Shown here in pieces: positions 37,599 to 47,722 of a stretch of DNA of 64,000 nt. The notes beneath the pieces were generated by a model, which was not told where the DNA came from, ran no database searches, and was given only the letters and a program-made list of their open reading frames with translations. Source of the stretch: Theocolax elegans (taxonomy: Eukaryota; Arthropoda; Insecta; Hymenoptera; Cerocephalidae); assembly GCA_026168455.1 (NCBI GenBank), contig CM047425.1, positions 2,330,001 through 2,394,000 on the forward strand, given 5' to 3'. Numbering within the stretch: position 1 is the stretch's first letter; each line of letters opens with the position of its first letter. Position numbers and translations under genes: made by a program.

Positions 37599-39239
37599 AT
37601 GTTTCGACAAGATTTGATAAATGCTCAAATGCATTCTCACATGCAGCAGACGCAGCATTTAATGCAACAATGCAGTCCTAGTCAAGTTACACCGATTATT
37701 TTAGACTCGTCGAGTGCTATCAAATTGAGTATGGGTAGTTCAATGTACCATGAGAGATCGTTGATGGCACGTAATGATATATGGCACAGAATACTTATAC
37801 TACGCGGTGGATTGTATGACAAAGAAGTAGTATTGCAAAGTATTTTGAAAACTATAAGTCCAGCTGATTTGATTCCTGTCAAGTATCAGTTGATTGGTGA
37901 TGATTCTTGTTTCATTGCTAGGAATTGCGACAGGGCGTTGGATCAATTATGTAAGAATAGTCTGATCGTCAAATGTTTGGATGGTAGTCCTTTAATTTTA
38001 TCTATTACCCTTGGCTACGCCTCGATTCATGATCTTAAAATAAATATTCAACCGCTTTTGTTAACCGTATTAAAGAAAAGATACAACGCTAATAAGAAAA
38101 CTTTAAATCTGGATGAATTTCACAAAGATCCTGATATATACGAGATAGTTTATTGCCCTCTGTCACAATGTAAAACCATGACACATGTTTTGAAACTGGC
38201 TAAAACGGCGCTTGGAGTTTTTGATTACTTGACATTACAAAAGAATGACCTTATGCAATTAGTAATGTTGGAATCAGCTAATTTGAAAAATATTAAATCT
38301 TTAGATTTAAGGCATAATAACATACTGCAGGCAGAAATGTTAGAACCGCTTAGAACGTTTAATATTACCGAACTTTTCTTGGATGGAAATCCTTTGTGTG
38401 AAAATTATTCTAGCGCTGGTCAATATGTAGAGTCCATAAGACAATATTGCACAAAACTGCAAAAATTAGATGGAGTACGAATTAATTCACCAGGGCTCCC
38501 TTTAATTTTTAAAAGTTACATAAAAAATTGGAAGAGAAGAACTTTAGTTGAACAATTTGTTGAACACTTCTTCACGGCATACGATTATATAGATAGAAAT
38601 GTGCTTCGTGGTTTGTATTGTGAAAATGCTTGTTATTCCACAACTGTTGGAACACCTACTTCTCCAACAAGTAAAAAGTATCTTGAACCATTTGGATTAG
38701 AAAATAGGAATTTGTTAATATTTGGTAAAAATAGTCAACAATTACTACATTACGGACAAGAGGAAATACTAAAAATATTTAAAAGACTGCCTCCTTCGCA
38801 ACATTTATTTAAATCATTTTGTTGCGATCTTATGTACGACAGTAATGACATAATTGTCATATCTGTGGAAGGCCTATTCAAATTGTTCAATGCTGGTAAA
38901 CAAATATTTTCTTTCAACAGAACGTTTGTCATATCCGCAGAGGATGACAACGAATTCAAAATAAAAAATGATCAATATCACGTATATCTGCCTGTCCTAG
39001 GTATAGACTATGTAATATACAATATTGATAAAAATGACAAACTGCCAACGTTCGAGCCTCACTGCTTCAGTCCTAGCGAAAAGGATAACTTGATTCACAT
39101 GTTCAAAGAAACAACTTCATTGAAAATTGAACATTGTGAAAAATATTTAGACGAGGCGGAGTGGAACTTGCGGAAGGCGATCGCAACGTTTTTAACTCAA
39201 TTTAAAAATGGAGAAATTTCAAAAGATTTATTTAATTAG
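37599..39239 (+). CDS. NXF-family nuclear RNA export factor, paralogue A (single exon)
   Basis: This 546-residue protein belongs to the NXF/TAP family, which pairs with NXT1/p15 and carries mRNA through the nuclear pore. Domains in order are a TAP-type RNA-binding domain (~57-140, starting DIWHRILILRG), a short leucine-rich repeat block (~220-290, LDLRHNNILQAEML and ITELFLDGNPLC), an NTF2-like domain (~317-480, EQFVEHFFTAYDYID) and a TAP-C/UBA-like pore-binding domain (~490-546, PSEKDNLIHMF and EAEWNLRKAIATFL). The N-terminus is Gln/His/Met-rich and lacks the long Arg-rich extension of canonical NXF1, so the protein is shorter than NXF1 (over 600 residues). The coding region has no intron. 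A related gene follows 650 bp downstream. It may be a specialised paralogue (compare Drosophila Nxf2/Nxf3 in the piRNA pathway); that role is inference. Confidence 0.9.
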   Translation: MFRQDLINAQMHSHMQQTQHLMQQCSPSQVTPIILDSSSAIKLSMGSSMYHERSLMARNDIWHRILILRGGLYDKEVVLQSILKTISPADLIPVKYQLIGDDSCFIARNCDRALDQLCKNSLIVKCLDGSPLILSITLGYASIHDLKINIQPLLLTVLKKRYNANKKTLNLDEFHKDPDIYEIVYCPLSQCKTMTHVLKLAKTALGVFDYLTLQKNDLMQLVMLESANLKNIKSLDLRHNNILQAEMLEPLRTFNITELFLDGNPLCENYSSAGQYVESIRQYCTKLQKLDGVRINSPGLPLIFKSYIKNWKRRTLVEQFVEHFFTAYDYIDRNVLRGLYCENACYSTTVGTPTSPTSKKYLEPFGLENRNLLIFGKNSQQLLHYGQEEILKIFKRLPPSQHLFKSFCCDLMYDSNDIIVISVEGLFKLFNAGKQIFSFNRTFVISAEDDNEFKIKNDQYHVYLPVLGIDYVIYNIDKNDKLPTFEPHCFSPSEKDNLIHMFKETTSLKIEHCEKYLDEAEWNLRKAIATFLTQFKNGEISKDLFN

Positions 39240-39353
39240 GAAAAAAGAAGTTTAACAAACATTTCACAAATTTTCAATGCTTAGTATGTAATGTTCAGTG
39301 GTACAAAATAATCTATGTAATATATGTAAATTTAATATTTTATATACAATTAT

Positions 39354-39525
39354 ATATTTACAAGAAATAAATTTTTAAAAACTATATCAACTCATAGAAA
39401 TTTTATTTCACATAATGATAAATTATAAAAGAATAAAGAATAAAGAATAAAGAATATTTACAAGAAATAAATTTTTAAAAACTATATCAACTCGTAGAAA
39501 TTTTATTTCACATAATGATAAATTC
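39354..39525. repeat. 100-bp tandem duplication of the NXF-A polyadenylation region
   Basis: The segment TATTTACAAGAAATAAATTT, then AACTATATCAACTC, then GATAAATT occurs at 39354-39424 and again at 39454-39525 with one substitution (CTCATAG versus CTCGTAG). Both copies contain AAATAAA. They are joined by a GAATAAA repeat. The duplication gives the upstream gene two equivalent poly(A) signals. Confidence 0.8.
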
Positions 39526-39888
39526 AAATTAGAATTTTTCGCGCTTTCGGCGTAGCAGTAATGACAACACAAAGAACACGCATGTTGTACTTTAATCTTG
39601 CTTTTACGATGCGTGTGCATTGTTTACGATTAAAAATTTTTATTTTATTATGAAATTTACAATAAAATAAACGAAGAAAACAATGTTTTAAATAATATTA
39701 ATATGATATCTAACAGTTTACATGTGCATTCTATTTCTAACGTTTACACACACGTGAAAGTATAAAATAACGCGAGTGAGAGTTATAACCTATCAGTGAG
39801 TAAGAGAGCCATTTTTTTATTATTTTTAAAAAAAAAAACGTATTTAACTAAAAGATTATTCTAATAAAATTAATAATTTAAGGACAAA

Positions 39889-41520
39889 ATGGGAGCAATG
39901 GATACTGCAAATGATTCTCTACATAAATATTTAAAACCAGTAAGGATATCTCATTTGGATCCAGTGTTTAGTCAAGTTGAGATGGATGCCGCTAATGAAA
40001 TCAATGTTTGGCACAAATTCATTTTGTTTAATGTTACGAAGAATGATAAAACTTTCATTCTTGATTCTATTATTGAGACTGCATCTCCGGTATTTTTCTT
40101 ACCAATAATGTATAATATGGAATCGGAGAACAAAGCTACCTTCTTAACATTTTGCAGATCGAATGTGATACAGAAATTAGTTAATCAAAAATTGCAAATC
40201 AAACTTAGAAATGGAAAGACCATATATTATGACATAGTGCTTTCTTTTCTACCTTTCAGAGATATGCAAATCAATCCACAAGGAGTGATAACTAATGTTA
40301 TAAGATCTCGTTTTTTGAAAGAAGGTCCAACTAAGAAGACGTTTAATCTTGAAAATTTTACAAACGATAGATTGTTAGGATCAGTGTACTGCCCTATTCA
40401 TATACCAGTTGTTTTTGATAGTATATTACGTTTTGCTAGATCTGTGGTGTCGGCTAACAATAATAGGGATGCTAAAATTCCAGTAAGAGATTTAATTTTG
40501 CGAAACAATAAAATGGAATCCCTTTACTTCACGGAGAAAGTTTTTACTTTTCATTTTACTAAGCTCGATTTGAGAGATAACAAGTTAATGGACGTGTCGA
40601 CACTAAGACCATTTGCAGAATTCAAAATAACAGAATTATGGCTGGATGGCAATCCATTATGTAATTATTATGATACTCCAAAAGATTATATTGAAGCAGT
40701 AAGAAGCATGTTTCCACATCTACAAGTATTAGATGGACAAGTGGTTGGAACTGAACAATCATTAGTACCTGTAAATAGTAAACAATTTATCAGAGATAAA
40801 GGCAAAGCAAAATTAATAAAACAATTTATTGAACATTTCTTCACCTGCTATGATCAAGATGATAGAATAGTACTGAATGGACTTTACGATGCTGGAGCAT
40901 TGTTTTCAATGACTGTTGGACCAATCACAGATGAGTCTCACAAACAGATAATAAAATCATTTGCGACTAATAGGAATCTATTAAAGTTTGTTGACTATGC
41001 AAAATGTACTGACTTTTTATTGTACGGACCAGAGAAGATCATATCCGCTTTGAGACGTGAACCTGCTACACTTCATAAATTAAAATATTTAGACATTGAC
41101 ATGCTTTACACTACACACAATAGTTTCTCATTATCGTTGCAAGGTCCTTTTATATATAGAAAAACCAGTGTTCCTCCATTGTGGTTTCATAGAACTTTAA
41201 TTGTTGTTGCCAAAGACGACAATGAATATTGTATAATTAATGATCAGTATCACATTGATAATTGTCCTGCACATTTAAGCATGGATTTAGTTGATTATAA
41301 AAATGTCACTAAAAAGTCAGTTCCTGTATTTGAACCAATATCGTTTAGTACCGCGGAAAAATATCAACTTTTAAGATTATTGCAAGAGCTAACAACTATG
41401 AATACTGAATTTTCAGATAAATTTTTAAAGGAAGCCAACTGGGACATTCGTTCAGCAATTAAAAATTTTATGCATTTGTACAAAAATAACAAAATACCAT
41501 TGGAAGCGTTTAGATGGTAA
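39889..41520 (+). CDS. NXF-family nuclear RNA export factor, paralogue B (single exon)
   Basis: This 543-residue protein has the same architecture as its upstream neighbour: TAP-type RNA-binding domain (~36-120, VWHKFILFNVTKNDKTF), leucine-rich block (~205-275, LDLRDNKLMDVSTL and ITELWLDGNPLC), NTF2-like domain (~309-475, KQFIEHFFTCYDQDD) and TAP-C domain (~487-543, STAEKYQLLRLLQE and EANWDIRSAIKNFM). The two proteins share motif order but are clearly diverged. The start ATG (GACAAAATGGG) is in good context. There is no intron, so the pair may descend from one retrocopy followed by tandem duplication, or from an already intronless ancestor. AATAAA signals follow near 41656. Function as a bulk mRNA exporter or as a specialised (for example germline) factor cannot be told from sequence. 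Confidence 0.9.
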   Translation: MGAMDTANDSLHKYLKPVRISHLDPVFSQVEMDAANEINVWHKFILFNVTKNDKTFILDSIIETASPVFFLPIMYNMESENKATFLTFCRSNVIQKLVNQKLQIKLRNGKTIYYDIVLSFLPFRDMQINPQGVITNVIRSRFLKEGPTKKTFNLENFTNDRLLGSVYCPIHIPVVFDSILRFARSVVSANNNRDAKIPVRDLILRNNKMESLYFTEKVFTFHFTKLDLRDNKLMDVSTLRPFAEFKITELWLDGNPLCNYYDTPKDYIEAVRSMFPHLQVLDGQVVGTEQSLVPVNSKQFIRDKGKAKLIKQFIEHFFTCYDQDDRIVLNGLYDAGALFSMTVGPITDESHKQIIKSFATNRNLLKFVDYAKCTDFLLYGPEKIISALRREPATLHKLKYLDIDMLYTTHNSFSLSLQGPFIYRKTSVPPLWFHRTLIVVAKDDNEYCIINDQYHIDNCPAHLSMDLVDYKNVTKKSVPVFEPISFSTAEKYQLLRLLQELTTMNTEFSDKFLKEANWDIRSAIKNFMHLYKNNKIPLEAFRW

Positions 41521-41868
41521 TTATTGATAGATAAAAAAAATGAGAAGGTAATACAATTATTTGTGTATATACATAAGTTTTTTTATATACCACACCATAA
41601 ATCTTTATATTCTTTAAGATAATCAATTTAATATGTATAAATATTTGTATGTAAATAAAAAAGAAAAATCTCTATACATTTGGTTTTTATTTGATTAAAC
41701 TTGTATTAACTATTATACATATCTTAAAATCTTATTTATGAAGGCACCTGAAATCAATTAATTCTAAGCACATAAATCAACTTTATTTTACAAAAAATTA
41801 AGAGGACAAACCTTGGTTAAAATTTAGAAAAAAAATTTATTATAAATAATTTATTATTCAATAACCAA

Positions 41869-42248
41869 GGGGATTTCGGACTCAGAAAATGGTCATTTTG
41901 TAATTTTTTTTATAAACAAATGAATAAAGTTTTTAAAAAATGCTGAACGTCAAGCCCTTAGGCATGTTTTAAATAACATACCCAAATTTTTCCAGCTTTT
42001 TAAATCCATAACTTGATCACGATGTTTGGGTTGAAAGTTTATGCTTTTTTTGACTAATAATTACCGACCAAACATTGTTTACTCAATTATTATTAAAGAA
42101 ATGTTTCATTAAAAAAATCAAAACGTCAAGCCCTTCCTTATGTTTTCAGCTATCCGTATAAATTTTGTTCAGATTTTTAATGCAACATTTTAGATATAAT
42201 TTTTGGGTTGAGAGGTGCAGATTCCTGTAATTTGGGTCCGACATCCCG
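41869..42248. mobile_element. 380-bp MITE, GGGATGTC family
   Basis: The element runs from GGGGATTTCGGACTC to GGGTCCGACATCCCG, followed by TTAA at 42249-42252. The left TTAA has decayed to CCAA. Internal blocks match the intronic copy at 33960-34330. A small hairpin (CCTTGGTTA / TAACCAAGG) flanks its left end at about 41812-41870. Confidence 0.7.
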
Positions 42249-42252
42249 TTAA

Positions 42253-43033
42253 TTATAACACACTGGACCATAATTTTCAGTCATAATATATTTACTGTAG
42301 GGAAACTTCACCAAAGAGACTAAAATTTTTACTATTTACTAAATTATTGCAAAACGTTATTTATAATTATAAAAAACGTATCATAAATGATTATTTAACT
42401 AATTTACCATTATGTTTTACTATATTAAAACTAAAATTTTTGCCTAAACAATATGAAGTAATTGATTTACACCAGTTATTGTTATGTCTAGTAATGTTTT
42501 GTTATAAGTGTATGATTTTTCGAGATCTTGGTTTTTCTGTAAAAACTAATGATTGCTGGGGAAAAACCCAAGAAAAATTCTGTGCATCTTTAAATCATAT
42601 AAAATCAATTAAAAGAAAGCATATGCCCAGGAGGACCTTTTTGGTACACTAAATAAAGTTGAAATTTAATAATATAAGAAAATAGATAATATTGTGATAA
42701 TCTTAGATTTGATGGTTATCAAGTAAGAACCTTTTTGGTACAGGTTGATGATGAGGGCTTTAAGAAAGTTTTTCTTAAATAAGTACAGATAATAATTACA
42801 TTAATACAGTATATTAATTAATTACTTTAAATGGACATATTTAAATTAAAAAAATATAATTATAAACATTTACTGACAACTATTCAACTGGTCTAAAAAT
42901 TTTAAAATTTTTTATTTCAAACTATTTACTAATATATCCCTAAAATTATATCTATCTCCTTGTTATTTTAATTGATTACTTAATTAGAATATGTCAAATT
43001 GTTATACTGAAGAATAGTTAGAAAATAATGTGT
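42253..43033. other. AT-rich DNA without a supported gene
   Basis: A 101-codon open frame (42347-42652) ends in KRKHMPRRTFLVH. It has no family resemblance, an A/T-rich codon make-up like its surroundings and no supporting neighbours. It could be a remnant of a mobile element, but that is not shown. Confidence 0.35.
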
Positions 43034-43082
43034 TTAACAGGTTCAGGACGGATAATGTATAATGAATTTCTATCCTTAAATT

Positions 43083-43550
43083 ATTAACTATTAATAATAA
43101 TATATAATGTCTAGATTTGAGTCAATTGATAACATTTATAAACTATTATTAATTTTTATTACTTTTTATAAATTTTTAGTACTTTTTTCTTGAATCATGA
43201 GTATTTCAGTCTGACAACAAAAATTAATTACTTAATAACTATTATTAATTTTTTCGAATCATTGTTGTATTTTATAATAAATTGAAGATTTTATTTTTTT
43301 TTTTTTATAATTTTTTATTACTTTTTTCCTTTTTGTGAAATCGTTACTTTTTTACCCTAATTTATAATAATTTACTATTAATTTAATTTACTTTTACACA
43401 CATACACTCATACATTTTTTTACAATGCTGTTATAAATCAGAAAAAATTATTAACTATTAACAACAATTTTTATGAAAATTGATAAAAATTAATAACTAT
43501 TTTTACTTGTCTTAAGTCTAGACATTAATAATTTCTAATAATTTTTTTTT
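43083..43550. repeat. Palindromic AT-rich MITE nested in the piggyBac relic (copy 2)
   Basis: The left arm contains AATAATATATAATGTC, then TAGATTTGAGTCAA. The right arm contains TTGTCTTAAGTCTAGACAT, then TAATAATT. The body carries the same ATTATTAATTTTTATTACTTTT blocks as the copy at 4770-5135. Its position between the transposon end and the transposase shows it inserted after the piggyBac element. Confidence 0.6.
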
Positions 43551-43800
43551 AAATTTTTTAAACAGATATTAATTTTTATTATTTTTTGGCATGAGTCATT
43601 TTTGGGCCTTGCAGGATAGACTAAAGTACTGTATGAGCCAAAAATGACTCATGGAGAAAATAAAAATTGACGTGGATTTAATAATAATTAATAACATAAA
43701 TAACTTATAGTAAATAATAAAATGATTGTATTAATACATAAAATACATAAATATAGTATTTTAAGCAGTCTTATAGTAACAAAAACCAATAATTAAATAT

Positions 43801-45400
43801 TTATATGCAATTTATTGAAACATTCCAAGCAAATACGTATTTCACAATCTTGGCAAAAAGTTTTGACACTTTTGCATTTGTTTCCATCGCCAATTGCTGA
43901 AGAACCTTCTTTTCTATGTTTTTGTTGTAGCAAATCTTGCACCTTCTGCGAATATCGACTTTTTGAAAAGTGTGTCTGTACCGTTTTACAATTGTTTCGT
44001 TTTCATAATTAACATTTATTAAATCTCTCACCAAAGCTTCTCTAAAATTAAGTAATGTAACGGCTGATTCACTTATTTTTCCATATAAAATCCATGAATT
44101 TACAACAGCAATACCAGCTAGTAATTAATTCAAATGTTACTTTTCGGTACCATTTTCCTCTGCGCAGATTACTGTAGTAGCTTGATAATTGGTCGGAAAT
44201 GTTTACTCCTTTTTTTGCTTTATTGTAATCAAATACACAAAGAGGTTTTTTATTGCTGTACCATTTCTTGCTCTCATGCTACAATATGAAAGGCATCCTT
44301 CATGATTGGGCTTTGTAGGTATCATTAAAACATCACGCTTACTTTTCCATTTTAAAATTTTCACACCGTTTGAATTTTGTTAGCCAATCACATCTGCGCT
44401 TTTGAGTTTAAAAATTAATATTTCTTTTGGGATGCCTTTCCTGTTTTTTTCGCTACGTTCCACAAGTTAATAAGAGTGTCTCAGCTAAAGATATATACTA
44501 TTATAGAAATTATCAGCATAAAATGTTTTATGTTTAGAAGTATAATCTTGAATTAAATCTAACACAACAGCCTCTGTACTTTTCTGTGGTTTTTCAGCAT
44601 CAGACTCTTTCCCACAATAAATTTTTGTATTTAGTGTATATAACCACTTTCAGTGCATAGTTTATATAATTTTACACCGTATTTGTGTTTTTTTCCCTTT
44701 AATGTACTGTTTAAATGACAAAAGCGTCCTAGCCATGGCATCATATAGTTTCATCAATTACGTTTTCTGTGCCTGGGTTTAATAGCTGTTTGCAATTGAC
44801 ATTTAATATACTTATTAAAGAGTCCAATTTATATAGCTTACTCGTTTTTGAGTTTAAACTTTTATTATCAGCGAAATGAATGTATTTTAAAATAACTAAG
44901 AATCTATCTCTTGACATAGCTTTTTTAATTATATCTACTCCGTCTAAGTCTCCTTTACTCCAGTAGTGCTTCAGACTTGGAAGGCAAACTATTCCCATTA
45001 ATAAAATTATTCCAAAAAATGTTCTTATCTCGTTAGGATTTGTGTTTACCCATTTTCTGTATCCGGATCATTTTTTCAAATTGGTTTCTTCAATACATTG
45101 ATTCGCATACCTATTTGTTTCCAATACTATCAGGTGAGAAACATCTTTTGCGTAATACATTTTTCAATAATCTGGCTTGGAGAGTGGTATTCTAAAGAAA
45201 TTTTTATTTCGTCGCTTTGAAAATAATTTTCTTGAGTTTTTTGTATGTCACTCCATAATGGACTGACATCGTCTATATCTTCCTGGTCTGAATGATCAAT
45301 ATTACTATAATTACAGAATAGTCGCTACCAGTGCTTGGAGAATACAGTTCCTCACTATCATCATCCGATTCACTAACATGACCTAAAATTCATTATTATT
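43801..45400 (-). pseudogene. piggyBac transposase pseudogene
   Basis: Minus-strand fragments in several frames match a piggyBac (DDE_Tnp_1_7) transposase. The acidic N-terminal region lies at about 45165-45383 (for example YSPSTGSDYS). A middle block (44741-44998) contains MGIVCLPSLKHYWSKGDLDG, then SRDRFLVILKYIHFAD. The C-terminal cysteine-rich domain is near 43801-43960 (RRRCKICYNKN, and in a shifted frame FCQDCEIRICLECF). Stops and frameshifts separate the pieces, so no functional enzyme is encoded. It probably once mobilised elements sharing the CAGGTTCAG ends, such as the MITE at 51613-51833. Confidence 0.8.
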
Positions 45401-46039
45401 TACTATTATTCAATTACCAATAGTACCAAACTATTAATTACTGTCACCGTCATTACCAATCGCAAGAAAACGGGTAATACGAAATTAAAATGTATAAATA
45501 AAAGTTTAATTAAAATATGATAAATTGTTTAGATTGGAATCCTGTGAAATACAGTCATTCTTGACATTATATATATATATGGGTAATTGATCGTCAGAAT
45601 AATTTAAAAAAATTTTTTAATTTTATAGGCTCGAAAATAAAAAAAAATGCATGAGTCATACATGACTCATGCCGGCCTAGAGGATAGAAATTTACGAGTC
45701 ATTTTTGGACGATGCCGTCCCGAACCTGTTCAAAAAAATGTGCACTATAGATTTTTATTGTTAAATCAATAAAGAAATAATTGTAAAACGTCAAATATAA
45801 AATTATGTTTTCTGAAGATAGTAAATTAATTATTATAAAGTAGCTTATATTCAGATATACTTTATTATTTATAAAAATTGGGCAGCGTATTTTTTTTTAA
45901 ATTATATCTATTTTCTCTCAGTTTTTCATTGAAATTTGGTCTGAATGTTAATATTTGATAGTTTAGAAGCTACGAGCGTTTAATAAAGTAAAGCATTTTT
46001 TTGTAAATTTTACTGTAATAGCGTATAATTTTTGTAAAA

Positions 46040-46350
46040 CCGATTGTTAGGGTTTGCGGCTCTGGCTTTTTTATATTTTTATATTAGAAATATAAAAATC
46101 AATGTTAATAAGATATTGGGAATAAGGTCAAGCACTGTCCAGTATACTGGCGTTACTGGCCCAGTGTAGGGCTTTATACATTACTTTTAGTTTTAAGTTT
46201 TATTTAGTTTTATTTTAGTTTTTAAACTATAGAATTAAGTTTTATGCCACCCTATGTACAGATAAATTAATTTTATCTCTATAGGTTTTTACTGCATTTT
46301 TGTAATGTTTTGTAAATATTGTTGGCTTAATAAATAAATAAATAAATATC
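46040..46350 (+). mobile_element. 3' end of a non-LTR retrotransposon (fragment)
   Basis: A segment of different composition (TGGCGTTACTGGCCCAGTG near 46150, ATGCCACCCTATGTAC near 46242) ends in TTGGCTTAATAAATAAATAA, a tetranucleotide tail typical of I/R1/jockey-group elements. No RT coding sequence remains. The start is approximate. Confidence 0.45.
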
Positions 46351-46628
46351 TTACAAGCTGGGCACGATCCGTTTCCCAAACATATGATGTTCTCATTAAC
46401 ATTTTTTTTTATAAATTAATAGTTTACCCGCAGTAGTATGCCTACTGTTTTTTCCTACAATTAAAAAATCAATGATTAATTAATATTAATAAAACAATAC
46501 ATAATAAACATATTGTAAATGTTCTGAATTACTGTGAAATTATATAAGTTAATTTTTACTAGCCGGCTTGACCTGTATATGGCTTTCCTATGAGTCAATC
46601 CAATTTTAGAGATCACCCGTCACAAGAA

Positions 46629-46699
46629 GCATCGGTGGTTCAGTGGTAGAATGCTCGCCTGCCACGCGGGCGGCCCGGGTTCGATTCCCGGCCGATGCA
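46629..46699 (+). tRNA. tRNA-Gly (anticodon GCC), copy 1
   Basis: The 71-base sequence folds as a complete cloverleaf. The acceptor stem GCATCGG pairs with CCGATGC with discriminator A. The D-arm is GTTCAGTGGTAGAAT, the anticodon loop is CTGCCAC and the T-arm is CCGGGTTCGATTCCCGG. A and B boxes are intact, and a run of eight T's starting two bases downstream serves as the Pol III terminator. The sequence is identical to the second copy at 47428-47498. Confidence 0.97.
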
Positions 46700-47427
46700 A
46701 TTTTTTTTATTTTTACTTTTCCGTAATACTTATATTTATTTTATACCAGTTTATAACGCATTACAATATATAATATATAATTAACATTTTCATTTAAACA
46801 TTATTTTCTATTGGTGTATTGCTAATAAATCAAGAATTAAGTAAGAATATTTTCTCTTAAATTTTGGACAATAGGTGAAAAAAAATATGACCGAATTACA
46901 TCAGTAATAAACTCTCATCATCACATTTGATAATTTATATTACTTCATTAAAATTTTTTTAGTAGGATTATCATACTTTTATGTAGTCTTAAAGTATAAA
47001 AATTGATGGTAGAATGCGCACATGGACAACTTTACAATTTTATAAAGAGTAAAATAAATATTTTAAACTTTTGAAAATTGCAATCCTCACGGTTTACTCT
47101 TTTCAATTGTGTAAAGTTTCCGATTTGTTATTAGGATATCAATTGTTATGCTTTAGAATGTAGAGTGTATATTCACAAAATAATTAATTGCAATACCTAA
47201 AAAATAATTTTATATCTCTCATTCATTATTAAATTTCTCAAGGGAAGCTCTGTAATTACAAGAATATTGATCCACCATTCTCTTATTTATACGTCATTAT
47301 ATTATCGGTACAACGTTACCATACTTATAAAGTATGTGTGATATGTACATATGTATAGGTAAATGTACTATTTATGCTAATGTAAACAGTAATCGGGCAG
47401 GCAAACTTTCTAAAATTAAGAGAACAA

Positions 47428-47498
47428 GCATCGGTGGTTCAGTGGTAGAATGCTCGCCTGCCACGCGGGCGGCCCGGGTTCGATTCCCGGCCGATGCA
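47428..47498 (+). tRNA. tRNA-Gly (anticodon GCC), copy 2
   Basis: This is identical over all 71 bases to the copy 799 bp upstream, with a T-run terminator directly downstream. Flanking DNA is unrelated apart from a few bases (AAGCATCGG and CAATTTTTT), so the identity is confined to the gene. The GCC anticodon reads GGC and GGU glycine codons. Confidence 0.97.
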
Positions 47499-47722
47499 AT
47501 TTTTTGACATTTCTCACAATTTTTTTTTATCACTTTCGGTCCATCACACATGAACGAGGACAATTTTACTTGTTATAATAATGGTACTCAAGTAAGAGAA
47601 GAGAAGTAAAAAAAATTGTTGACTCTATTAAATTTGTTTTGTTGTAATACATAAATTTATGTTATATATGTACATAATTTTTTAAAAATGCATTACTTTG
47701 TCTGGTAACGATCATTGGCGTG

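Larger units (their letters stand above)
43038..45728 (-). mobile_element. Decayed piggyBac-type DNA transposon
   Basis: The left end is TTAA (43034-43037) followed by CAGGTTCAGGACGG. The right end is CCGTCCCGAACCTG followed by TTCA, a one-base decay of TTAA. The 14-bp terminal repeats differ by one base. Subterminal motifs TGAGTCATTTTTGG (near 43591) and its relatives at about 45655-45710 recur. Between them lies a broken piggyBac transposase on the minus strand. A palindromic MITE is inserted near the left end. The ~2.7-kb span fits the family. Confidence 0.8.

Noticed and set aside
42347..42652. 101-codon frame between NXF-B and the piggyBac relic
   Set aside because: No family resemblance, conserved neighbours or splice context. 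Kept only as a note in the intergenic entry.
47372..47563. Minus-strand frame containing SAGNRTRAARVAGEHSTTEP
   Set aside because: It is the antisense translation of the tRNA-Gly gene, a common false call.
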